From: Bradyrhizobium diazoefficiens | GTDB taxonomy: Bacteria; Pseudomonadota; Alphaproteobacteria; Rhizobiales; Xanthobacteraceae | Direction of reading: 5' to 3' | DNA: 64,000 nt | Assembly (NCBI RefSeq): GCF_016616425.1 | Contig: NZ_CP067101.1 | Coordinates: 3,658,001 to 3,722,000 of the forward strand | In this document: one piece after another, positions 28,201-35,698 of the stretch | How positions within the stretch are numbered: the stretch's first letter is position 1 | Layout: every line of letters starts with the position of its first letter | Made by a program: the position numbers and the translations under genes | The notes under the pieces: generated by a model | Database searches by the model: none | Told to the model about the DNA's origin: nothing | Seen by the model: only the letters and a program-made list of their open reading frames with translations

Positions 28201-28806
28201 GTGGTACTTGAAGATACCGTCCGCACCGCTCCGGGCTATGTGCGGACCCTGATCCAGCAGGAAGAATTACCGCTGCTGCGCGATCACCTGCTGAGGCTCG
28301 ACGCCGCAAGCCGGCACGACCGTTTCAACGGCTATCTCGAGGATAGCTTCATCGAGCGTTACGCCGCCCGCTGTGCCGAAGACGGCACCGTGATCGTCGC
28401 CTATATCGTCGGCGGCGTGGTCCGCGGTGCGGCCGAACTGCATCCGCCGGAAGGAGAGGGCTTGCCTGAAGTCGCCTTCAGCGTGGAATCCTCCGCGCGG
28501 CGCCAAGGTGTCGGCACCGTGCTGTTCCGCCGCCTGATCGCAGAGGCGCGCTGGAAAGGCTACAAGCGCCTGCGCGTCACCACCGGCGCCGAAAATCACG
28601 CGATGCGGGCGCTCGCCAGGAAGTTCGGGGTGCATCTAGCCTTCCGCCATGGCGAATCGACCGGCACGATCGATCTCGCCAGGACGCCCGAAGCCGAACT
28701 CGCCGATCTCGCGGCTTCGCCCTTCACGGCCGGGCGCGCTCTTCTCAGCCTCAATTCGACCTGCTGGAAGATCATCTCCAGCATGTACGACGGTCGTGCC
28801 GCCTAA
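28201..28806 (+). CDS. GNAT family N-acetyltransferase
   Basis: 201 aa, GTG start at 28201 after AAGAGGAG. The acetyl-CoA-binding segment is ARRQGVGTVLFRRLIAEAR near 100, preceded by the beta strand PEVAFSVE. The N-terminal half (LRLDAASRHDRFNGYLEDSF) matches the group often fused to protein or amino-acid acetylation modules. The acceptor is unknown. A strong terminator follows. Confidence 0.82.
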   Translation: MVLEDTVRTAPGYVRTLIQQEELPLLRDHLLRLDAASRHDRFNGYLEDSFIERYAARCAEDGTVIVAYIVGGVVRGAAELHPPEGEGLPEVAFSVESSARRQGVGTVLFRRLIAEARWKGYKRLRVTTGAENHAMRALARKFGVHLAFRHGESTGTIDLARTPEAELADLAASPFTAGRALLSLNSTCWKIISSMYDGRAA

Positions 28807-28830
28807 CCTCAAATGTCGGGCTGAATCAAA

Positions 28831-28859
28831 AAAGCGGACCGGCAGCGCCGGTCCGCTTT
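28831..28859. terminator. Bidirectional Rho-independent terminator
   Basis: AAAGCGGACCGGC (28831-28843) pairs perfectly with GCCGGTCCGCTTT (28847-28859), a 13-bp stem with a 3-nt loop, with A-rich sequence on the left and TTTC on the right. It sits between convergent genes (stop at 28806, stop at 28886) and can serve both. Confidence 0.9.
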
Positions 28860-28885
28860 CGCATTTCGGGTCGTGAAACGAGTGC

Positions 28886-29191
28886 TCAGGTGCCCGTGCG
28901 CGTGCCGGCGCCGAAGCGGCGAACGACGCGGCGTTCGACCACGACGGAGCGCTGTGCGCCCTGTTCGCCGGCGATCACGCGCGTCGCAGTGATGCGGCTG
29001 TTGGTGCGGGCCTGTTTCTTTACCTCGGCCTGCACGACATCGAGCGGCATCCCCATCAAGGCTGCGGCGATCTCTGCCTGCTGCTCCTGATCGTCGGTGA
29101 TGCCGATGGCGGCGAAGATCGCCTCGTCCAGGGTGGGCGGATCATGGCGGACGCGCCGCGTGCCATATTTGGTATTCCAGTCTGCGCTCAT
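28886..29191 (-). CDS. Conserved hypothetical protein, 101 aa
   Basis: Function unknown. No signal peptide or membrane segment. The N-terminal half is acidic and helical (PTLDEAIFAAIGITDDQEQQAEIAAAL), the C-terminal half basic with an arginine-rich tail (RSVVVERRVVRRFGAGTRTG). The layout resembles small cytosolic proteins kept in rhizobia. It ends on the shared terminator at 28831-28859. Confidence 0.65.
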   Translation of the reverse strand: MSADWNTKYGTRRVRHDPPTLDEAIFAAIGITDDQEQQAEIAAALMGMPLDVVQAEVKKQARTNSRITATRVIAGEQGAQRSVVVERRVVRRFGAGTRTGT

Positions 29192-29286
29192 AGCGGCCTC
29201 GTTTTGATGCCGGGATACCTAAAGCCGGAATTGTTGCATTGCAATATGAAATTGTTGTGGCATCTCAGCTATGCACCGGCCTGGTG

Positions 29287-29973
29287 TCACGGCAGTGACG
29301 CAGCACCGGTGTTGGCCTCAACCCGCTGCTGCGGCCAGCGTTTCAGTGCCGCGTGTCCGGCCTCCGTGAGCCCGTAGATTCCCCGGTCTGCCCGCTCGAA
29401 CCAGCCATACACATTGTTAAGCAAGATCTTGCCGGCATCGGGACAGCGTTCGCGCAATTCGCGCACGCGCCGCGGCCCGTCAGCGAGCGCCGAAGCGCAG
29501 GCCAGCGCCTGCTGCCGATAGGCTGTCATGATCGGCGCGCGGGTGCTGCCGCCGAGTGCGGGGTCGCCCTGGCGGCGCTGATGCTCGGCGACGAGGCGCG
29601 AACGCACCTTCGGCTCGCGGCGCGCCGCCGTCGTCGGCGGCTTCACCAGCACCTCGACCTGGTCGCGATCGGTGACGCCGAGCATGCCGAAGCCGAGGCG
29701 TCGGCAGAGATTGCGATAGCGCGCATCGCTCTCGCGCCCTTTGCCACGCGCCGACATCTTCGCCGCGATCCAGACCTCGTCGCCGGCCGGCGCGCGGGCG
29801 ACCGCCTGAAGGATCAGTTCGAGATTAAAGGTGAGCTTGAGCTCACCGATCACCACCACGGGGGGATCCCCGGCGCTGAGGCCCACGAGATCGCAGCCGC
29901 CAATCTCACCCTTCACGGCGAAACCGAGCTCTTCGAGGAAGCGTTTGACGGGCAGGTAGAGCGTGGTTTCCAA
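29287..29973 (-). CDS. DUF2161 domain protein, PD-(D/E)XK nuclease-like
   Basis: 228 aa, best start TTG at 29973 (LETTLYLPVKRFLEELG). Residues 1-120 fit DUF2161: KGEIGGCDLVGL, VVVIGELKLTFNLELILQAV with the E-x-K motif of PD-(D/E)XK nucleases, then VWIAAK. The C-terminal part (ALADGPRRVRELRERC, GWFERADRGIYGLTEAGHAAL) looks like a winged helix. The activity is untested as far as I know; restriction or DNA repair is only a fold-based guess. No methylase or helicase is adjacent. Confidence 0.75.
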   Translation of the reverse strand: METTLYLPVKRFLEELGFAVKGEIGGCDLVGLSAGDPPVVVIGELKLTFNLELILQAVARAPAGDEVWIAAKMSARGKGRESDARYRNLCRRLGFGMLGVTDRDQVEVLVKPPTTAARREPKVRSRLVAEHQRRQGDPALGGSTRAPIMTAYRQQALACASALADGPRRVRELRERCPDAGKILLNNVYGWFERADRGIYGLTEAGHAALKRWPQQRVEANTGAASLP

Positions 29974-30071
29974 AGGAGTTCCGATCGGAGAATCAGTTTG
30001 GGCAGTCTAGAGCCTTCTCGGCACAGATTGAATCGGCGCCAACGCTCGGATGCTGCCGATCGAGCTTCGAC

Positions 30072-30755
30072 TTACACTCGTCCGCCCACCGGGATCAGCG
30101 CACCGGTGACGCCGCTCGCGGCGTCGCTGGCGAGAAACAGGATGACCTCGGCGAGTTCCTGCGGCGTCACCCATTTGGAGAAGTCCGCCTTCGGCATGTC
30201 GGCTCGGTTGGCCCTGGTGTCGATGATCGACGGTAGCACCGCATTCACCGTGACCTTGCCTTTCCACTCGTTGGCCAGCGCCTCGGTGAGGCGATGCACA
30301 CCCGCTTTCGACGCCGCATATGCCCCCATGCCGGATCCTGCCTGGAGCGCGCCCATGGCGCCGATGTTGACGATGCGGCCGGCATTGGACGCGGCGAGAT
30401 GCGGCAGCGCTGCGTGCGAGGCGTTGAGCGCGGTCAGGACATTCAGCGCATGCATGCGCTGCCAGGTCTTGATGTCGCCGTCGCCGACAGTTTCGAACGC
30501 AAAGCCGCCGGCGATGTTGATCAGCACATCGAGCCGGCCGAAATGCTTTGCCGCCGCATCAACCGCGGTCTTCGCCTCGGCGGGGTCGGACAGGTCGATG
30601 CTGCCGATCTCGATGTTTTCCGCCGTCGCGGAACCCGGTGAGGGCGCGTGATCGATGCCGGCGACGCGTGCGCCGCGCGACCGTGCCAGCTCCGCAACCA
30701 CCTTGCCAAGCGCGCCGAATGCGCCTGTCACGATCAGGACCTTGTCTTGCATCAT
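30072..30755 (-). CDS. SDR family NAD(P)-dependent oxidoreductase
   Basis: 227 aa classical short-chain dehydrogenase. The cofactor loop is VTGAFGALGKVVAEL near 9, NIAGGFAF near 80 replaces the NAG motif, Ser lies in NIGAMGALQAGSGMG and the catalytic YAASK near 150. IPVGGRV closes the chain. The start overlaps the stop of the upstream tyrosine phosphatase gene by 4 bp (ATGA), so the two are translated together. Substrate unknown. Confidence 0.88.
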   Translation of the reverse strand: MMQDKVLIVTGAFGALGKVVAELARSRGARVAGIDHAPSPGSATAENIEIGSIDLSDPAEAKTAVDAAAKHFGRLDVLINIAGGFAFETVGDGDIKTWQRMHALNVLTALNASHAALPHLAASNAGRIVNIGAMGALQAGSGMGAYAASKAGVHRLTEALANEWKGKVTVNAVLPSIIDTRANRADMPKADFSKWVTPQELAEVILFLASDAASGVTGALIPVGGRV

Positions 30756-31519
30756 CGTTCTCCCGGCGCGGCGGCCTTCGATTGCAGATAGCGCTCCTTC
30801 AGCGCGGTCCGCTCAGTCGCGCCGAGCTTCAACCCATCGCGCAAATAGGTTTCGAGATCGCCATATTCACTGCCGACGGCTTCGAAGGCAGCCGCGAGGT
30901 ACGAGGCCTCGACGCTGCCGATGGCGTCGAGAACATCGGCGGGAAGATCGGAGGCGTTCGATGCGTCGCGCTTGTAGTGCCGGTTGGTCAAAAGGTAGTC
31001 CTCGGCGATGACGTCCTCGGGTACGCCGAGCGCATGCAGGATCAGCGCGCTGGCGAAGCCGGTGCGGTCCTTGCCGGCGGTGCAGTGAATCACCAGCGGT
31101 GCACGATCCTCCAGGAGATGGCCGAACAGGTTGCGAAAGCTATGCGTGTTGTGGCGGACGTAGTTGCGATAGGATTCGCGCATGAGCTCAAGCGCGACCG
31201 GCGCGGTCAGCGTGCCCCTTGCGAGTTCGGCGCGCAGCGCAGCTACCACGGTCGGCTCGATCGGCAGCGAATGCACCGTGATCTCGTTCACCACGCAGAC
31301 GCCGGCCGCACGCTCCTCCAGCCCGCGGAAATCGAATGCGCTTCGCACCCCCAGCGTGCGGACGATCTCGACATCGGCAGCGGTGAGCTGGCCGAGATGA
31401 TTGGATCGGAAGATTTGCCGCCACCGCGTGGTGCGGCCATCGGTCGTCGGATAGCCTCCGAGATCACGAAAATTGCTGGCACCTTGCAGGGCCAGATGAC
31501 GGGCAGGGGAATCTGACAT
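30752..31519 (-). CDS. Tyrosine-protein phosphatase, Siw14/PTP-like
   Basis: 255 aa from ATG 31519 (MSDSPARHLALQGASN); upstream in-frame ATGs would add an unrelated 36-residue extension. It has NFRDLGGYPT near the N-terminus, typical of bacterial lipid or tyrosine phosphatases of the MptpB group, and the phosphate-binding loop VIHCTAGKDRTGFA near 140 (Cys-x5-Arg, with the extra Lys and Asp that mark MptpB-like enzymes active on phosphoinositides and phosphotyrosine). Overlaps the SDR gene downstream. Confidence 0.88.
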   Translation of the reverse strand: MSDSPARHLALQGASNFRDLGGYPTTDGRTTRWRQIFRSNHLGQLTAADVEIVRTLGVRSAFDFRGLEERAAGVCVVNEITVHSLPIEPTVVAALRAELARGTLTAPVALELMRESYRNYVRHNTHSFRNLFGHLLEDRAPLVIHCTAGKDRTGFASALILHALGVPEDVIAEDYLLTNRHYKRDASNASDLPADVLDAIGSVEASYLAAAFEAVGSEYGDLETYLRDGLKLGATERTALKERYLQSKAAAPGER

Positions 31520-31676
31520 GGGATCGCTTCGGTTATGGTTCCATTGGACGCACGAGGCGGCGTCCTTGAAATCTATTACGGGGGCGATCATGGGCCGGCA
31601 CAAGGCCATTCTTTTGACGATCACCATGCTGGCAGCGGGAATTTTGCGGTGATCTGAACGGTGCGCTTCAAGCCGG

Positions 31677-31715
31677 AATCAAAAAGGGCCGAAACATCCT
31701 TGTTTCGACCCTTTT
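31677..31715 (-). terminator. Rho-independent terminator of gstI
   Basis: The 14-nt arms at 31682-31695 and 31702-31715 pair completely in the minus-strand RNA (one G-U), with a 6-nt loop and five T residues on that strand. It lies 56 bp downstream of the gstI stop and faces away from glnII. Confidence 0.85.
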
Positions 31716-31770
31716 CGAATTGCCGCCTGGCGCTTGCGCGGGCGCGGCGGCTTCAAGCCAAGAGCAAGCA

Positions 31771-31974
31771 TCAGCGATCCCATTTCGGCTTGGCTTCGTC
31801 GACTGCGTCCTGGTGATACCAGCTCTCGCTGCAGATCGAGGCGTTCGCGGCAGGCGAAGCATCATCGGCAGGAAGGCGGGTCTCGCCATAGCGGCGTCCT
31901 GCGAGAGCTGCGCGGCCCCCGACCGGGAATTGGTAGATCGTTGCCGATCCGTGACTCAGACCATTGTTCATCAT
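31771..31974 (-). CDS. gstI: Glutamine synthetase translation inhibitor family (DUF2735)
   Basis: 67 aa from ATG 31974 (MMNNGLSHGSATIYQF), 8 bp after AAGGAG. The core SATIYQFPVGGRAAL is the DUF2735 hallmark, followed by RRYGETRLP and the tail DAVDEAKPKWDR. The first described member, GstI of Rhizobium leguminosarum, is a small protein encoded upstream of glnII that blocks translation of glnII mRNA under nitrogen excess. Here the gene is divergent from glnII with 543 bp between starts, which supports the same role. Its own promoter was not identified. Confidence 0.8.
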   Translation of the reverse strand: MMNNGLSHGSATIYQFPVGGRAALAGRRYGETRLPADDASPAANASICSESWYHQDAVDEAKPKWDR

Positions 31975-32412
31975 CGCGATTCTCCTTGGTCGAAGCGCCT
32001 TGGCCTCCATGGTGCGCCCGACTCATTCGATTGGGGTTACCGGAATCCCCAAATCGAATATCGGCGGCGTACCCCGGATTGGAAAGTGCTGAAAAGGAAA
32101 TCAGTTGCCGCCTAATTTGTAGGCAGCCAGAGGTCTGCATCCCCCAAGGCACCCCGTTGGGGATCAACGCCTGGGCTGTTCCAAAGGTTGCCGGGCAGGG
32201 CGGGAGACTTCACGAAAATTGCTGGACGTTGATGCGCGTTTCATCGGCAACTTCCAGCATTGCGCTGCCTGCTTCAGAATCGGGCGATTCTTGCGGATTT
32301 TTGCGGTGCAGCTTCACGCAAAGGTGCGCGGCTATGACGCACGGCGCCGGCGACGCGCTGCTGACAGCCAGCAGGGACGGACGCCGTGGAAAACCTCTCC
32401 TACCGCGGCTTT
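31975..32412. other. gstI-glnII intergenic control region
   Basis: The 543-bp gap between divergent starts holds no convincing gene. TTCACGCAAAGGTGC near 32307 resembles an NtrC site (half-sites CAC and GTGC), but the spacing is one base short of the standard, so I give it little weight. The sigma-54 promoter follows at 32413. Confidence 0.5.
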
Positions 32413-32430
32413 TTGGCACGTTAAATGCTT
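32413..32430 (+). promoter_or_regulatory. Sigma-54 (-24/-12) promoter of glnII
   Basis: TTGGCACGTTAAATGCTT carries GG at 32415-32416 and GC at 32427-32428 with exactly ten bases between, within a good TGGCACG match. It is about 88 bp ahead of the glnII ATG. Rhizobial glnII is known to need NtrC and RpoN, so the site and gene fit each other. Confidence 0.88.
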
Positions 32431-32469
32431 GTAAAGGGCCGGCCGATGATGGCCGGGTACAAAACGTGC

Positions 32470-32487
32470 GGGGGCCCCAGGGCCCCC
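32470..32487 (+). promoter_or_regulatory. GC hairpin in the glnII 5' leader
   Basis: GGGGGCC (32470-32476) and GGCCCCC (32481-32487) form a 7-bp all-GC stem with a 4-nt loop, 30 bp before the ATG. It would be within the leader transcribed from the sigma-54 promoter. It could be the RNA target or aid of translational control by GstI. Confidence 0.5.
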
Positions 32488-32517
32488 AACCTTTCGCATC
32501 ATCTACAGAGAGGCTCA

Positions 32518-33552
32518 ATGACCAAGTATAAGCTCGAGTACATCTGGCTCGACGGATATACGCCGACTCCGAATTTGCGCGGCAAAACCCAGATCAAGGA
32601 ATTCGCGTCGTTCCCGACGCTCGAGCAGCTTCCGCTCTGGGGCTTCGACGGCTCCTCCACCCAGCAGGCCGAAGGCCACAGCTCCGATTGCGTGCTGAAG
32701 CCGGTCGCCGTCTTCCCGGACGCCGCGCGCACCAACGGCGTGCTCGTGATGTGCGAAGTCATGATGCCAGACGGCAAGACCCCGCACGCCTCCAACAAGC
32801 GCGCCACCATTCTCGACGACGCAGGCGCCTGGTTCGGCTTCGAGCAGGAATACTTCTTCTATAAGGATGGCCGTCCGCTCGGCTTCCCGACCGCCGGCTA
32901 TCCGGCGCCGCAGGGTCCGTACTACACCGGCGTCGGCTACTCGAACGTCGGCGACGTCGCCCGCAAGATCGTGGAAGAGCATCTCGACCTCTGCCTGGCC
33001 GCCGGCATCAACCATGAAGGCATCAACGCGGAAGTCGCCAAGGGCCAGTGGGAATTCCAGATCTTCGGCAAGGGCTCCAAGACCGCTGCCGACCAGATGT
33101 GGATGGCCCGCTACCTGATGCTGCGCCTGACGGAGAAGTACGGCATCGACATCGAATTCCACTGCAAGCCGCTCGGCGACACCGACTGGAACGGCTCCGG
33201 CATGCACGCCAACTTCTCGACCGAATACATGCGCACGGTCGGCGGCAAGGAGTATTTCGAGGCGCTGATGGCCGCCTTCGACAGGAACCTGATGGACCAC
33301 ATCGCCGTCTACGGCCCGGACAACGACAAGCGTCTGACCGGCAAGCACGAGACCGCGCCGTGGAACAAGTTCAGCTACGGCGTTGCCGATCGCGGCGCCT
33401 CGATCCGCGTTCCGCACTCCTTCGTCAACAACGGCTACAAGGGCTATCTGGAAGACCGCCGTCCGAACTCGCAGGGCGACCCCTACCAGATCGCGTCGCA
33501 GATCCTGAAGACGATCGCGTCCGTGCCGACCGACAAGAAGGCCGCGGCCTAA
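32518..33552 (+). CDS. glnII: Glutamine synthetase type II
   Basis: ATP-dependent ligation of ammonium to glutamate; eukaryote-like GSII form, 344 aa as in Bradyrhizobium. Start ATG 32518. Key segments are WGFDGSSTQQAEGHSSD (the GS beta-grasp loop), WFGFEQEYFF with active-site glutamates, GQWEFQIFGKG, NGSGMHANFSTE and the ATP-binding RLTGKHETA. GSII is not adenylylated, unlike GSI, so control is at expression. Evidence in the sequence for that control: a sigma-54 promoter, a leader hairpin and the adjacent gstI gene. A strong terminator follows. Confidence 0.98.
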   Translation: MTKYKLEYIWLDGYTPTPNLRGKTQIKEFASFPTLEQLPLWGFDGSSTQQAEGHSSDCVLKPVAVFPDAARTNGVLVMCEVMMPDGKTPHASNKRATILDDAGAWFGFEQEYFFYKDGRPLGFPTAGYPAPQGPYYTGVGYSNVGDVARKIVEEHLDLCLAAGINHEGINAEVAKGQWEFQIFGKGSKTAADQMWMARYLMLRLTEKYGIDIEFHCKPLGDTDWNGSGMHANFSTEYMRTVGGKEYFEALMAAFDRNLMDHIAVYGPDNDKRLTGKHETAPWNKFSYGVADRGASIRVPHSFVNNGYKGYLEDRRPNSQGDPYQIASQILKTIASVPTDKKAAA

Positions 33553-33588
33553 GACCCTCCCGGCCCGGCCTGGCCCGGGTTGGTGCTC

Positions 33589-33624
33589 AATCCGCCGGAG
33601 CGGCAACGCTCCGGCGGATTTTTC
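33589..33624 (+). terminator. Rho-independent terminator of glnII
   Basis: A 14-bp perfect stem (33589-33602 with 33607-33620) capped by a GCAA tetraloop and followed by a T run. It begins 36 bp after the glnII stop. Confidence 0.93.
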
Positions 33625-33736
33625 GTTTGGACGAGCGCCGTTGCCCGCCGAGCCCGGCCCCGCGAAACCTGTCCCATCATCCTGGAAAGCGGGATACAGT
33701 GTTTTGGGACGCGCGCAGGGGCCGGGGACACGGCTG

Positions 33737-34438
33737 GTGTTTGAAGGCTTCTACAAGGTGAGATTTCAGCTCGGCGACGCTGTCGGCCGGAGCGTGATGC
33801 ACGCCGGCAATGGCAAGATGCTCGGCGGCAATTCAGCCTTTGCCCATATCGGCAGCTACGAGAAGACTGACAGCGGCGTCGACGTCGTAATCAAGACGGT
33901 CCGCCATAATCCCGATCCGAACTACCGCGCCATGGCGGGCACCGATAATGCCATCCTGCTCGCCAAGGGCTGGGCGGATGGCGATCTCTATCGCTTCAAG
34001 GGCGAACTGAAGGAGCTGCCGGGCATCCCGTTCCAGTCGGTGATGACGCCGATCACGGAAGACGAGGTGCCAATCGCCGGCGGCGTCGGCGAAGCCGGCA
34101 TCGCCGACGGCCTCTACTCGATCCATCTGCGCATGCTCGACGGTCTCGACGGCGGTCTCACAGGTGTGATGCTGCTCAACCAGGGCCGCATCCTCGGCGG
34201 CGACGCCTCGTTCTACTATCTCGGCAGCTACACCGCCGCGAACGGCCGCTGGAAGGGCCAGATTCTCAATCAGGAGCACACGCCGGCCAGGGACGATCCG
34301 GTCTTCGGCGGCCATGAGGTCGGCATCGGCTTCTCCGGCAACTACGATGCGGAAGCGGCGACGCTGGAGGCGACCGCGCTTGCCGGCAAGCGCAGCCTAC
34401 GCCTGACCGCCGGGCTCAAGCTGATGCATCGCGCCTGA
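33737..34438 (+). CDS. Double-domain GrlR-like regulatory protein, paralogue 1
   Basis: 233 aa from GTG 33737 (VFEGFYKVRFQLGD); the frame is open further upstream, but this start aligns with paralogue 2 at 35699. It is built of two related ~110-residue units. Each has a Y-x-V/I strand start, GKMLGGNSAFAHIGSYE in unit 1 against GRILGGDASFYYLGSYT in unit 2, and a closing RHNPDP against QEHTPA. That (R/K)(I/M)LGG(N/D)..F...G(S/A)Y core is the GrlR-type lipocalin-like barrel, seen as single-domain ~120-aa proteins in attaching-effacing E. coli. No type III genes are nearby. Function unknown. Confidence 0.75.
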   Translation: MFEGFYKVRFQLGDAVGRSVMHAGNGKMLGGNSAFAHIGSYEKTDSGVDVVIKTVRHNPDPNYRAMAGTDNAILLAKGWADGDLYRFKGELKELPGIPFQSVMTPITEDEVPIAGGVGEAGIADGLYSIHLRMLDGLDGGLTGVMLLNQGRILGGDASFYYLGSYTAANGRWKGQILNQEHTPARDDPVFGGHEVGIGFSGNYDAEAATLEATALAGKRSLRLTAGLKLMHRA

Positions 34439-34456
34439 TCGCACCGGGAAGCGCAC

Positions 34457-35140
34457 ATGGAAAAAATTCGCATGCTTTCGACGCTCGGCCTGATGGGCGC
34501 GATGCGCAGCCTGTCATCCGCCTTCGAGGCGGCTCACAGCATCCATATCGACGCGGACTTCGCGCCGACCCTGGCCCTGCTGAAGCGGCTAGGCGACGGC
34601 GAAGCCGCCGATCTCGTGATCCTCACGCGCGAGGGGCTCGACGAAATGATCCGCGAGGGCCGCGTGATCGCGGATAGCGCGGCCGATCTGGCGCGGTCCT
34701 ATGTGGGCATTGCCGTGCGGGCAGGGCACGTGCACCCCGACATCGGAAGCGAAGCGGCGCTGCACAAAACACTGCTCGCGGCGCGGTCCGTCGCCTATTC
34801 ACGGCTCGGCGCGAGCGGCGTCTACTTCTCTCAGCTGATGGTACGAATGGAGATCGCAGCGGAGATCAACGCCAAGGCTACCGTCGTCGAGCAGGGGTTC
34901 ACGGCGGAGCGGCTCGTGACCGGCGAGGCCGACCTCGCCGTCCAACAGATCAGCGAGCTGAAACAGGTCGACGGCATCGAGGTGGTAGGCCCCGTTCCGT
35001 ATGAGCTGCAGACACCCGCCGTGTTCTCCGCCGGCCGGATGGCAAGCGCGAAGCATGCCGACGCCGCGGACCGGCTGTTGCGCTATTTGGCATCGCCGGA
35101 GGTCATGCCGGTCTTGCGCCAATCGGGACTCGAGCCGTGA
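34457..35140 (+). CDS. ModA-like substrate-binding protein lacking a signal peptide
   Basis: 227 aa starting at ATG 34457 (MEKIRMLSTLGLMGAM). The family pattern of molybdate-type periplasmic binding proteins is clear: LLKRLGDGEAADLVILTREGL, YSRLGASGVYFSQLM near 117, and a C-terminal ADRLLRYLASPEVMPVLRQS. The N-terminus lacks charged-hydrophobic-cleaved architecture, so it probably stays in the cytoplasm. No ATPase or permease is adjacent. It lies 18 bp after the GrlR-like gene, so co-transcription is likely. It may sense rather than import a ligand. Confidence 0.8.
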   Translation: MEKIRMLSTLGLMGAMRSLSSAFEAAHSIHIDADFAPTLALLKRLGDGEAADLVILTREGLDEMIREGRVIADSAADLARSYVGIAVRAGHVHPDIGSEAALHKTLLAARSVAYSRLGASGVYFSQLMVRMEIAAEINAKATVVEQGFTAERLVTGEADLAVQQISELKQVDGIEVVGPVPYELQTPAVFSAGRMASAKHADAADRLLRYLASPEVMPVLRQSGLEP

Positions 35141-35267
35141 ACTCGCTGCGGGCGGGCACGCAATTCGGCGCCCATGCGAGCTTTTTGGTGCGATCGACCT
35201 GAGCCAGACATGACGGAACCTGGCTTGCCCATGGGCCGTTGACGGCTGGACAAGACGGAGCGCAATC

Positions 35268-35417
35268 ATGATCCGCAAACTGGCATCCGGCGAGTACCGC
35301 CTCTATTCCCGCAAGGTGAATCCGAAGACCGGCAAGCGTCGCAACCTCGGTACCTTCAAGAGCCGCGCGGCGGCCGAAAAGCACGAGCGCGAGGTTCAGT
35401 ATTTCAAGCGTCACTGA
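35268..35417 (+). CDS. Conserved 49-aa basic protein
   Basis: Short protein starting at ATG 35268 with GGAG 9 bp before it. It reads MIRKLASGEYRLYSRK, then KTGKRRNLGTFKSRAAAEKH and ends EVQYFKRH. The composition is strongly basic, with a beta-rich front and a helical end. The pattern (GEYRLYSRK...GKRRNLGTF.SRAAAEKHEREV) resembles the AP2-like integrase N-terminal fold, which reads DNA or RNA. I recall many near-identical copies across Bradyrhizobium. Role unknown. Confidence 0.75.
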   Translation: MIRKLASGEYRLYSRKVNPKTGKRRNLGTFKSRAAAEKHEREVQYFKRH

Positions 35418-35445
35418 TGCGCGACCCGGCCGTCCGGAACTGCGC

Positions 35446-35577
35446 AGAGCAAAAAATCGTAAAACAACCCCATGCACAGTAGCCAAGTGGTTGAAATTCA
35501 AAGCAGTCAGGCTGGAGGAATTGCGGTCTGCGGATTTGGCGAAATGCATGATTGACCCGTCAGGCAAAACAGGGGCA
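35446..35577. repeat. Remnant of a dispersed Bradyrhizobium sequence
   Basis: The stretch AAAACAACCCCATGCACAGTAG (only partly quoted here as AACAACCCCATGCAC, 35462 onward) and TTGACCCGTCAGGCAAAAC near 35551 are sequences I have seen often between genes in Bradyrhizobium. No coding potential is apparent. The 281-bp gap 35418-35698 otherwise only holds the region before the second GrlR-like gene. Confidence 0.4.
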
Positions 35578-35698
35578 TGATGGCATCGTGGCGGCGGAGG
35601 TTCCGCAAGGCCCTGCGCGGAAAGGCCGGATGGCCTGGGTGCAGCGGCATTGCTAGGCAGCCCGCGATCCTTTTGCCGATGTTTGCGGGTTCATTGCA

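Noticed and set aside
32300-32325. NtrC-like site TTCACGCAAAGGTGC upstream of glnII
   Set aside because: Half-sites have the wrong spacing (six instead of seven bases between TCAC and GTGC), so it was not listed as a site.
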